Positions 10,606 through 20,039 of a stretch of 64,000 nucleotides of DNA are shown here, one piece after another. The notes under the pieces are model-generated. The model had not been told where the DNA came from and ran no database searches. It saw nothing but the letters and a program-made list of their open reading frames with translations. The stretch's first letter is position 1. Each line of letters starts with the position of its first letter. The stretch is taken from assembly GCA_902702965.1 (NCBI GenBank), contig CACRXP010000434.1, positions 1 through 64,000 of the forward strand, written 5' to 3'. Made by a program: the position numbers and the translations under genes. The stretch is from Spirometra erinaceieuropaei (taxonomy: Eukaryota; Platyhelminthes; Cestoda; Diphyllobothriidea; Diphyllobothriidae).

Positions 10606-11039
10606 CAAGGCGAGTGTTGCTGTTGTTGCTGTTGGCTTAGCTGATTTTGGCGTACGGTAGATGATTGGGGTGCTGAGAATACTCGATGGCTGACAATGTG
10701 GACGGATGGTTGGTTTTCGTTGTGGTGCTAACAACTGGTCATTGCACTATTTTTGCTTTTCACATTCCGGCCATTTTTCTCGCGATCAAGAGAGACGGGC
10801 GTGTACATTTTATAGGTTAGTGATCGCTGTTAATCAACTTTAACCAATTTCAGGTTTCGGAAGACCTGTGACTTAAACCCATGGTCTTTTTATTTCTACA
10901 TACTTACCACTAATCAGTGGACTCCTTATTATATCGCCTTCCATCGGGCATGCAGCTGTAGCAGATGAATTCTGAATCTAATCCGAAATCAGATGGGGAC
11001 ATATATGTCCCGTAACGCAATCAGTGAGCGCACATCTAC

Positions 11040-11240
11040 AGAGCAGTCAGCCCCTAACTTGGTTGTAAGGGCATTAGACTAATGATCATAAGAGTGCGGG
11101 TTGGAATCTCAGTAGGTCCCGGTCCTGGGATTGACTGAGACTGGCAGACGACAAAGACGGCTAGAACACGGGTTAGGCCTTGCAATAGAACTTGGGAAGC
11201 TTCATTCATCTGCAGCAGTCTGTGTACATATCCTTGCTAT
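11040..11240 (+). mobile_element. tRNA-like SINE candidate
   Basis: GGGCATTAGACTAATGATCA and GCGGGTTGGAATCTC (about 11069-11113) resemble a tRNA-derived head with a B-box-like GGTTGGAATC. The unit recurs at 12250-12420 with the same downstream text (CAGTAGGT..CCTGGGATTGACTG). Two copies with a shared body suggest a SINE; ends are not resolved. Confidence 0.45.
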
Positions 11241-11244
11241 GCAA

Positions 11245-11855
11245 AGATCCCCGCCAAAAAACTCACTGTGAAGGCGATGAAGAAGAATTGTGATGAGTGT
11301 GTCAGATCCTCATAATTCCAACGATATGTTTCAATATTTAACATAGACTGAATAGGCTACAAACAAAACGAATATTCAATCCGTGCAGTAGGAAACAGCG
11401 AGTGCAGAGAGCTCACACCGGGCTCCATACCGCCAGAGCTACTGGAGGTAAGTGCTCGAGAACCTGACTCTTCCTCACACGTCGCCGAGCCACACAAAGG
11501 CATTCAGTGACGAATAGTGATAGCTTCACTTAGAGACGGCCCCTTGATAGATTTCCACATGGCAGATTCTCAAAATTCAGTGAACTGCGGCTCTGCGCAT
11601 CAAAATCTCAGGTGGGTGGTCGACTGTTACGCTATGATGTTCTCATCTTAGTCTTCACCTCCATAAAAACATCAGGTTGATAAGTATTCATTTCTTTGGC
11701 TCCACGGATTTGCCCTGTAGCAGATAATGTGACAGGGCACAAATAAGTGCTAACATCTTTAATCAGAAGAATGCAACGGTGGTTTAAACAACAAAACATA
11801 ACGTAGATTGGAAAGCCATTATTTATTGGTAGAAAGAAGTGGTGGATAGTACGTT
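11245..11855. other. Intergenic stretch, no gene recognised
   Basis: No ORF, promoter or known repeat could be supported here. Confidence 0.4.
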
Positions 11856-11859
11856 ATTA

Positions 11860-12095
11860 CCAGACTCAACCCCAACTCTAGTCCCCGCTATGATGGTGGC
11901 AACAGTGATGATGATAGCGCCAGCAACATCGGTAATAATGATGCTGGTGGTGGTCTTGGTGTTGGTGTTGGTGGTGGTGGCGGTGGTGGTGGTGGTGGTG
12001 GTGGTGGTGATGTTGATGGCAACCCCAGCCACCTCACTAAACGCCGTATTTTGTAGACTCTACAACCTCGTTTTGTTTTGCACCTACGCTGTCTT
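11860..12095 (-). pseudogene. HCW peptide relic 3 (His-expanded, several stops)
   Basis: On the minus strand the frame reads ..AKQNEVVEST.., two adjacent stops, GGWGCHQHHHHHH.., a long His/Gln-rich expansion, then CCWRYHHHCCHHHSGD, stop, SWG, stop. The CCWR..CCHHH block and the position of the terminal W residues identify it as a family member. CAC/CAT codons have expanded well beyond the 4-6 seen in intact copies. No signal peptide is recognisable upstream. Confidence 0.75.
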
Positions 12096-12249
12096 TTGAG
12101 AATCTGCCGTATCTTCAGGCCAACTAAACCTTCATGGATGCGAAATAATTGGCATGCAAGTGGTATGCACGTAAGTAGCCTGGTTGTACTTTTTGAAAAT
12201 TTGACCCAAAACAGGGCGAACTGCACTGATCCCATGCATAAACTTCTAA

Positions 12250-12420
12250 GCAACGGCGTCAGTTGTAGGGGCATTAGACTACTAACTATACGAGCGCGGG
12301 TTGGAATCTCAGTAGGTTTCTGTCCTGGGATTGACTGCGGCTGGTTGACGGTCAAAAATGGTCCTCGCACTCTCCCTTGAAGGCTGTCGAAACAGTTCCT
12401 GTCGGTATATGCGACACAAG
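12250..12420 (+). mobile_element. tRNA-like SINE candidate, second copy
   Basis: Same head and body as 11040-11240: GGGGCATTAGACTACTAACTA, GCGGGTTGGAATCTCAGTAG, CCTGGGATTGACTG. Its tail (GGCTGTCGAAACAGTTCCTG, about 12391) also matches, in inverse orientation, a piece near 14695-14720, suggesting a third fragment there. Confidence 0.45.
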
Positions 12421-12656
12421 TCGGCCTCACGACAAACGCACCGTTCACCGGTGATGGGTCCTCTCCGAAAAGCACACAGAGAACATCGTCGGCAGCGCCG
12501 AGAGCGCTGTCATCCCAAATCTGTTTTGTAAAAAGTCTTTCAGGCGACCTACGCCTTCCGTTTCCAAAGACGGCTTAATCGAAGCTCATGGGTAGTGTTC
12601 AGGGAAAGCCCTTAAGTTGCTACCCGTGACTAGTTTGCCTTATAGCTATTAGCTTA

Positions 12657-13653
12657 CAGTGAGTTACCTAACTCATGAAATGCAGGCTGAAATTCTGAAA
12701 TGCGTTTTCGATTAGGAAGGATAACTTGGTCGCGGTTGTAATACTGACTATCTGGCGGCAAACTCTTATAACATTTCGGACTTGGCAGGATGTCGGCTTT
12801 TAAATGCACTTCCTTTCAATTGCCTGTAGAAAGCGTACTTCGTAAAAAAACGAATACTTAAGCAGCATGCAGTTTTCCCATTGATTTTCGATGGTCTTGC
12901 AAATTCAAAGATATTTTATAGGAACCATTAATAAAAATATGCTTTATTTTAATCAATCAATAATGAATCACGTCTTCTTCATATGACATACTTAAGAAAT
13001 GAGTATAATTAAGTTTTAAACAAGTTTCTAATTACGAGACTTTTTAAGACCGCGATATGTCCATTCACATAGCATCGCACCTGGCCGTTTGTCACTGCTC
13101 CTCATGAAATGTACAACATGGTCCGTATCCATTGCAAAATTTTATGGACCCTGTATGATATCTCTTTAATGCCATAGAAAAATATGTGATTTCCTTTACG
13201 CGGAAAGCATGCACCTTGCAGACTGAAATTACTAAGCGCTAACGCAACGAATGATCAGCCTCCAAATTATTTGGCAATTAGAAAACTTTTTTAAAACCTA
13301 ATTATACTCCTTTCTTAAGTATAAAATATTAAGAAGACGTGATTCTTTATTGATTGATTAAAAGAAAGCATATTTTTATTTATGGTTTCTATAAAATATC
13401 TTTGAATTGGCAAGATCATCGAAAATCAATGGGAAAAATGCATGCTACTTAAGTTGTCATTTTTTACGAAGTACGCTTTCTAAGGGCAATTGAAAAAGAA
13501 GAACATTTAAAAGCCGACATCCTTCCAAGTCTGACATGTTATAATAGTATGCCGCAAGATAGTCAGTATCACATCCGCGACCAAGTAATCCTTCCTAATC
13601 GAAAACGCATTTCAGAATTTCAGCTAACATTTCATGAGATAGGTCACTCACTG
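12657..13653. mobile_element. ~1-kb TA-flanked fold-back / MITE-like element, family 1
   Basis: Begins CAGTGAGTTACCTAACTCAT and ends with the inverted counterpart ATGAGATAGGTCACTCACTG, flanked by TA on both sides (12655-56, 13654-55). The inverted arms are about 380 bp or more, including TTCGATTAGGAAGGAT with its mirror and GATTTTCGATGG with its mirror. No transposase is encoded. A TA target site and long inverted repeats suggest mobilisation by a Tc1/mariner-type transposase in trans (inference). A near-identical 995-bp copy is at 51728-52722. Confidence 0.82.
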
Positions 13654-13659
13654 TATAGT

Positions 13660-14960
13660 CTGAAATACAACTGCAGGCATTCAATTTCAAGTCAACGAGG
13701 GACAAATAGACGCCCCTGCAAGCATTGCCGTGTCGACTTGCTCCCGCGCTTTCTGCCATGGGAGCGATCAATCACAAATCACGTTTAGCGGACATGTGTT
13801 ACTATAGCACGTATGATGAAGATAGACGGTGCTTTTCCATATACTAATTATGACCGTTTGCCCTGTGCTTTAAAAGAATCCACTCCTGTATTGCACATTA
13901 AAAGTCATTCCATGTAAATTGCTTTCTCAGTGTGTATTTCTCCTCATGCATTTAAATGATGTGGCATTCATCTTTGTAATCTGGACTTAAAAATGCGATT
14001 CAAGCAAACGTATTAAATTCTCCGTCCCATAGGCTGCTTATGGCTTTCCAACTGCACTCATGGGATAATGTTGCATGCTAGTTGGAATAAGAGCTCGGCT
14101 TAAGCATACATCAGAAAGTTCATATACATTCAGGTGCTTAAGGGAATGTTTCGGATAATCGACGCCTGACTCGCAAGCTCACGGCGCCTCATACAATCAG
14201 CAGCGCCAACAAACCCCTTATTGGTGATGACGCTGATGCTGATTCTGCTGCTAATGATGATTATGATGATGAGGGTGGTGGTGGTGATGACGATGATGAT
14301 GATGATGATGATGAGAGCCGCCATGTCTGCTGCAAAGTCTGGATCGACCAAATCTGATACAGCAAGCTGACTGATCAAGCAGCATATCCTGAGTAATGCA
14401 TTTAGAATCCACCAGATGACTATTAGGTTCCCGTTGTGGCAGATTTCAAATGATTCATTTTGTCCAAAAGTGTCCAAATGATTTTATACAGCATTGTTGT
14501 CTATATTTTTCCTATAGTTGTGGTACGGAATCCACTTTTGCCAATTTACGATGTGTTGGCGTTTTTCTCTGCAAGGTGCAGTGTGATCTTGTTTGAAAGT
14601 GTTTTATTCTGTTACACGGAAAACTACAATGCGTAAATGAATATATGACTGCCTGCAATATGCTCTTAAATTCCTCTTTTACTCTGGTATGAAGACTGCT
14701 GAAACAGTTCCTGTCGGCCGTCAACTCGGGTGCTTATGAAAATTAGCAGCCAAAGGGCTGTCGCTTGTGCCGTTAACCAGGATTCCCAGTCTTGTTCAGG
14801 TCATATTATGGCAATTTTTTTCGTCATACACTATGAATATATTAGGTCTCAAATAGTTGGCCAGTGATCTATTTGATTTCTGAATCGTTTGCTTATTTCA
14901 TGGTTACTCAGTAAAGAAACATGTTTGGATGCTGTTGCTGTTAGTGAAAAATCCTGGTCA
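13660..14960. other. Intergenic stretch, no gene recognised
   Basis: Apart from the GAT run at 14221-14320 and a SINE-tail-like piece near 14695-14720, nothing is supported. Confidence 0.4.
14221..14320 (-). repeat. Degenerate (CAT)n / His-coding simple repeat
   Basis: GATGATGATG-type run. On the minus strand it would read mostly His, followed by stops. It may be a very decayed HCW core, but no Cys/Trp block survives, so only the simple repeat is claimed. Confidence 0.4.
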
Positions 14961-14961
14961 A

Positions 14962-15083
14962 TAGAAACGAAGAGACGAGTCCCAGGAAGTAGTCTTGAAG
15001 TAGTCTTTTGTCTCTGATGATGGCTTCGAGTAGGAATCCGAAACGTCAGGCTAATAAAGCTCTTGTCCCGGCGATCTTGTCTC
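14962..15083 (+). mobile_element. Penelope-type terminal segment with hammerhead-like motif (15010-15051)
   Basis: Contains GTCT-CTGATGA (15010-15020), a short hairpin-capable stretch, GAAAC-GTC-AGGC (15040-15051), then CTAATAAAGCTCTTGTCCC. The same block, in the same order, ends the Penelope-like copies in this window. It is preceded (14962-15000) by an inverted copy of the GACTCGTCTCTTCG end block. GTCT can pair with AGGC as a stem I; GTC would be the cleavage triplet. No cleavage is shown. Confidence 0.55.
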
Positions 15084-15099
15084 CTTTTTCAAAATCCTG

Positions 15100-15345
15100 G
15101 TCAAGTGTTTCTTGTGGACCAGGGGCGGTGGCGACATGTGGAACCGGCCGTGCCAGCCACCTGCGCCCTCACCCACCTCCGGTCTTCCTGACTCTGTCTT
15201 GGCAGCGGTGTGGAGTGGGGAAGGGCAAGTGCGTAAGATGCTTCGCAAGTCTACTATGACTATAAACTAGTGCACACGCAAGTCACCGTGCCTGCTGCAC
15301 CTAGATGTGCAAAACACGGTGTGAATAGTCGGAGTGGACGGTCAA
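15100..15345 (-). repeat. Copy of the ~470-bp dispersed repeat, between two Penelope ends
   Basis: Shares CTTGTGGACCAGGGGC, CTCCGGTCTTCCTGACTCTG, the TATAAACTAGTGC..AAGTCACCGTGCC stretch and a GTG-rich end with the 3-kb and 38-kb copies. It is framed by inverted Penelope terminal sequence (GATCTTGTCTCC at 15074 and GGAGACACGATC at 15363). Confidence 0.62.
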
Positions 15346-15347
15346 AC

Positions 15348-16440
15348 TGTCGTGTTGGAGAAGGAGACACGATCGCTGGGATAAGAGCTTTATTAGCCTG
15401 ACGTTTTGGATTCCTACTCGAACCCACCATCAGAGACAAAAGCATATACGGATGGTTCAAGCACAAGGGACTGCAGTATTTACAGGATGCAGTCGCCATG
15501 CTACCGCATACCTATGAACATTCGCGGCTCTCTCCTTTAGCAGGAATTGTTGCACTTGGTATGACGAATGTTTGATGGCCGGCATTCGCGTCGTGAATTG
15601 ATGCAATTTCCTCGCGTGTTTTGGATGTTGGTGTGATGATTGCTCGACCATCTGACGCATCGACCCTGGTGTTGGGAAAAGTGTTTACCTGTGCGCTCTC
15701 CGCATGGCTAATTACCCCGCCTAAGCGGAGATTCAGCCCTAGCAAGTTCATTGCACTTGCTAGTGGACTAGGATCCCGTAAACCATGAATCAAGCAGCTC
15801 CCGGCTCACGCGACTGTCACCTATGGCAACTCCAGACGTTTCTAGCCGTGGCAGTGGTTCTTTCGGTTTCATTAACTGACGCCTGATGGTTGCCTCCGGT
15901 CTGTGTGCAACTACAACCCCAAGTGGTGCGAGAAGGCGGCCGACAGCTTCTGAACCGTTCTTCACATACGGAAGCGCTCGCCAAAATTTGTTGTCCATAC
16001 GGTTATGCCTTTCGTTGGTTTTCCGCATGCACCGTCGACAAAGTTGCGCAGGTAGTCATTGGATTTGAAGACCCGTCGGAGATATTATAGTTCGGCAATC
16101 TTATCTTGCGGCTCACCGCATTGCGTTTCGACAGGCCGATAGAGCGTCCTTACACAACAGCGTTTGTGGCTGATTGGGTGGTTGCTGTTGAAGTTCAGTA
16201 CTTGCATCGGATGTGTTTCTTTCCTGAACACTTTGGTCTTTAGTCTACCACAATCTTTGCTGCATACGAAGACATTCAGGAAAGCCAACTGGTTGTTCTC
16301 TTCCTCCTCCATCATAAATTCGGGAAGACCGCATTCAGATGTTCCTTTAATGTCAGCAGTTGATCGTCGTGCTTCACGTGCAAACTGTCAATTTAGCACT
16401 TTCATCCACTGCGCCCGAGCCCGGCCCCCGTTGCCCTGAC
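15348..16440 (-). mobile_element. Penelope-like element, 3' half, GIY-YIG segment deleted
   Basis: Minus-strand pieces in order: EEEENNQLAFLNVFVCSKDC.., VFRKETHPMQVLNFNSNHPI, HKRCCVRTLYRPVETQ (16315-16085), then WRALPYVKNGSEAVGRLLAP, RPEATIRRQLMKPKEPLP, RLETSGV joined directly to SRVSRELLDSWF (16028-15768). In the 28-kb and 51-kb copies about 60-65 residues carrying the GIY-YIG nuclease lie between ETSGV and the SREL-like segment, so that domain is deleted here. A degenerate terminal motif follows at 15396-15437. The RT domain is missing upstream. The element is dead. Confidence 0.8.
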
Positions 16441-16547
16441 ATTCTCCTGTCATCTGAGTGGTTCGAATGAGGAATAGAGACAGAATACGGTGGATGTTGC
16501 ATGCTAGCATGACTTTCCCTTAATGCTGTAGAGGTACGCTCGCTGAG

Positions 16548-17148
16548 TGGAACTTACGGGACATATGCGTCCCCTTCTGATTTGAGACTCCATTCAAAAT
16601 ACATCTCACATAGCCGATCGAAGGCGACAGCACAAGGAGTCAGTCCATTGATCAGTGGTAAGCGCGTAGGAATAAAAAAAATCAAAAGACCGTGCATTGG
16701 AGTCACAGGTCTTCCCAAACCTGAAATCTGACTGATGACAGGAAGTAAGCCAGAAATGGCCACGCCGCCCGTCTCCTTTCAGCGTAATAAGTAGTAGCCG
16801 GAGTGTCAGTAACCGAAATGATGCAACGGCAAGACTTGGACACCACAATCAAAACCAACCCTCCGTCCACAATACCAGCAGTAAACATCAATATGCTTAA
16901 TCCTCAAAAAGAAGCCATCGATCATTCTCCCTACTCCAATCATCTATCATACGCCAAAATCAGCTCAGACAGCAACACTCGCCTTGTTTACTCACTTGTT
17001 CGCTTACTACCAAGTAACAAAAGGCATTCCTGTAGCGCAGTGCCAAACAAACCCATAAATTCTTCCTCCCTGATCCAGCTATAAAAGGAAGGGTAGTGAT
17101 GCGTGTGGTTGATTTGTCAGCTAGTCTACAGCATCTCAACCTAAGACA
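16548..17148 (+). promoter_or_regulatory. 5' flank and promoter of HCW copy 17149 (subfamily A block)
   Basis: This 600-bp block is closely repeated at 63003-63620 and, inverted, at 10445-11035. Near the gene it holds TTGTTTACTCACTTGTTCGC and CCAAGTAACAAAAGG (16985-17023) and a TATAAAAGG box (17080-17088), 69 bp before the ATG. The shared length suggests the peptide genes were copied as units with their control region. Confidence 0.7.
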
Positions 17149-17406
17149 ATGAAACTGCTTTTCACATTGCTGGTGTTGGCAGTCCTGGCGCAGATGACCC
17201 TGTCGAAAACGGTTAGGAAGGACGAGGAGGAACCAGAGGGGGAGGTGAATGTGAAGGATGATGAGGGTGCAGTGTCTCCAGCCTGTGGCGGCGGTTGGTG
17301 GGGTGGTTGTGGATGTCATCACCACCACGGATGTTGTTGGCGTCGCTGTTGTCACCATCACCACCACTGTTGTCACCACCATCATGGTTGGGGTTGGGGT
17401 TGGTAA
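17149..17406 (+). CDS. HCW secreted His/Cys/Trp-rich peptide, subfamily A, 85 aa
   Basis: Signal peptide (residues 1-20, MKLLFTLLVLAVLAQMTLSK), acidic segment (TVRKDEEEPEGEVNVKDDEG), then the core CGGGWWGGCGC-H4-GCCWRRCC-H5-CC-H4-GWGWGW. The core has 9 Cys, 13 His and 6 Trp and no Tyr. It is the shortest intact copy. The stop is followed by ACACGCATAA and an AATAAA signal near 17434. Role unknown: the layout (secretion signal, acidic pro-like part, metal-ligand-rich cationic end) would fit a secreted metal-binding, structural or antimicrobial peptide, but this is inference only. Confidence 0.9.
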   Translation: MKLLFTLLVLAVLAQMTLSKTVRKDEEEPEGEVNVKDDEGAVSPACGGGWWGGCGCHHHHGCCWRRCCHHHHHCCHHHHGWGWGW

Positions 17407-17460
17407 ACACGCATAATCCGCCATTTCCTTCTCCTAATAAAGGAGTTGCTGTCTAAGTCT

Positions 17461-18220
17461 ATTCTTGTCTTCTTGCTCACTTATGCGATAGGCCAGTTTA
17501 ACGCTTCCATAAGCATCAAAATATGCATAAGTCTCACAGCGTTCATCTAACGAACGTAAAATTTCTTACTGGGTCTTTTTGCCTTGAGACTACTTCTTGT
17601 TTATTTTGCAAAAGTCTCCTTAGCCTAGGCCGAAGAACCTACTGAATTCATTGTCCTTTTTTGCAGTCATGAGAGTAGTGTCATATATACCCTGCGTGGT
17701 ACCATTGGGCATATTTAACAGAAAAAATTTGGATGCCAAATCCGGAAGCACAACGCGTCCATCAATCAGAAAGTAAAACAATGGACTTATATCCTGCTCC
17801 AAAAATACACTGAATGTGTTCTTCACTCGAAATCTTGGAGTTAAAAATGCACCTATAAAACTGCCAGTAAACCCCGGTGCGAAATTAGGAATCGTCGCTC
17901 TGCAACGTGCTTTTGTTCAAGTGAAACAAATACTCACGTTATTAACATCCCCGATTTTAGAAAGCTGGCGGCTTAATCCACAATCAACCTAACTTGCCAG
18001 TTCTACTCTGTGCAACAGCGTTTTTCCGGGCTTATCCAGCCTCCATTCGATTAATCTTGACCATGGTCACTAACTGGATCTGGAGGCTTGAACATTCACA
18101 CGCACACTAGAGCAGACGGTGGCCAGATAGCGCCTATGAGATGAGCCATAAGCACTTCATCGAAGTTATATTAATCAGTACCCCCATCAGCTGACGCGCT
18201 CTGTTGCCGCGGACCGTTTG
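17461..18220. other. Intergenic stretch, no gene recognised
   Basis: No supported coding frame or recognised repeat. It lies between the 3' end of the 17-kb peptide unit and a degraded dispersed repeat. Confidence 0.4.
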
Positions 18221-18229
18221 CATTTACTC

Positions 18230-18545
18230 ATAACAGTTTAACCATTGATTTTGACGATGTCAAGTGGGCGCACCAAAGCGGGGTGAGCGCAGGGACAGTG
18301 AATTGTACTTGAGTTAATTTAAAGTGACAGGAGACTTTCCTAGTATTTATCACACTCTCTCTTTCTCCCCCACCTGCGTCCGGTTTCAAGTCATAGGCGG
18401 GAAGACTAGAGGTGACTGAGGATGCAGTTGGTTTACGCGCCTCGAGCCTGCGCATAGGCGCGCCCCCGCATGCAACTCGAAACACTCGGAGTGATAGTAT
18501 CATAGAGACCACAGTACGTAGGTGTCATTGAAGCCTCGCACTTAG
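18230..18545 (+). repeat. Degraded copy of the ~470-bp dispersed repeat
   Basis: Landmarks GACGATGTCAAGTGGG, GCAGGGACAGTGAATTG, ATTTATCACACTCTCTC and TCCGGTTTCAAGTCATAGG follow the same order as in the 38-kb array but are heavily diverged. Confidence 0.5.
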
Positions 18546-18862
18546 TCTACCACTTGGCCTCTCCACACAAAAGTACAGTATGATGATTGTGAGGTAAACG
18601 TTATCTTGTTAGTCGGCAGTGGCTGGCAGAGCTAGAGAACTCATCCGCACAATACATGCACGACCAGCTCCTCCAAATGCGCACGATAGATTTACACACA
18701 AAGGGGTTAGTACACTGGGAGCTCACATGCAGCAGGGAAGCCACACGGGGTGGGGGAAGCTAAAAGCACACTTCTCAATTACCTGAGAGGCGCTGGTGAT
18801 GTGGGATTTTAGATGAGTTCATGCGTGAGGGGTGTGCGGTGATGTGGTCGTGTTGCAATGAT

Positions 18863-19900
18863 TTATCGCAGGTTTCCATGAGTGCGCATGCGACCTACGA
18901 GGCCCATGCGGTGAGTGGGTGTGCATGTGCAGTGTAGGCAGTTGAGACGGATGCGGCGGGTGTATGTAGGTGCTTCAGGCACTGACTCGGCAGTTGCGGG
19001 CGCGGTCGTGGAGGTAGCAATTGCAGTTGTCGGGTGGTTGGCGCATTGGGCCCGGAGATGGCCGACAAGGCTAATCCGGGCGCGGAATGTTCGCTGGCAT
19101 CGCGGACATGTTGGAAGTGGATTTGGTGTCGGTGATCCGGTTTGCGTTGTAGACTGCTGCGCCCGTCTTCCTTGCCTTTCTTCTAGCCGCCTGCCCTGTG
19201 CGAGGGCAGCCCGGAGCTCTGGCCGATCGGCAGTCGCTTCAGAGAGCTCATCAAAGTGTTTTTCAGGTGGTTTTTGTCCCATGTGTCGGCGATTAACCGT
19301 AGCGATATCTCCGTAGAAGAGTTAACTTGGTAGGCGGGCCCCATCATCTCTGACCAAGTGGCCGCTCAGATGCAGATGCCTCAGCAGGGCGTGGATGCTG
19401 GGGATTCCGGTCCGCTCCAGGACTTCCGTATCCTGGATCCTGTCCTGTCATCTCAGCATTCGTATTCTGCGGAAACAGCAACAAATGGAGTGGCAGAGCT
19501 TTCTGACATATCTGGACTAGACGGTCCAGTTCCCCCGCTATACAGAAGTATCGTCAGGACGACGGTCTGTTACATCTTCAGCTTTATGCACAGGTGGAGG
19601 CCATGGCGGTTGCATACGGAGGTGTGCAGTCGGCTGAAGGCCTGACAGGCTTTCAAGATCCGTTAAACCAATTCGCCGTCCATTTCATACAGCGTAAGAA
19701 TGTTCTGCCTAAGTAATCGAACTTTCCCGAGGTCTCCAGTTCGATGCTGTTGACGTGGGTGCGAGGAAAACAGGACGTCTGTTTGACCCGCAAGTTTGAG
19801 GGATTCCAGGAGTAAGGCGACGGGAGCGCACTCAAGAACCTCATCGTAATACTCAAGGCGGCCTATTGCCTGCCAATAAAAGGAATCACTACGCCTCTCA
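18863..19900 (-). mobile_element. Degraded RT/zinc-finger retroelement, second copy
   Basis: The minus-strand frame 19282-18863 reads through LSEATADRPELRAALAQGRR to [20 protein letters not shown], a CCHC finger as in the 961 copy, then a decayed finger LNCLHCTCTPTHRMGLVGRM. Upstream, 19300-19860, RT-thumb remnants such as VNSIELETSGKFDYLGRTFL are broken by frameshifts. Only two fingers remain, so either the array was contracted or the first copy was expanded. Confidence 0.75.
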
Positions 19901-20039
19901 CATCCCATGTACAGTGCGTTACCTAATTCGTTCAATGTATCGAATGATGTAACGAATGATTGCCAGTCACTCGCAAACCGACACCATTTCCTGAGTCCAA
20001 TGGCTATGTTAGTTAATAACAAGTTACAGAGAATTAAAA

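Noticed and set aside
14221..14320. Thirteenth member of the peptide family
   Set aside because: Only a His-coding simple repeat remains; no CGC, CCWRR or GW block is visible, so the relation cannot be supported.
17213..17410. Asn/Asp/Gly-rich antisense ORF
   Set aside because: Complement of the His/Cys core of the 17-kb peptide gene; the same shadow recurs at 26 and 63 kb.
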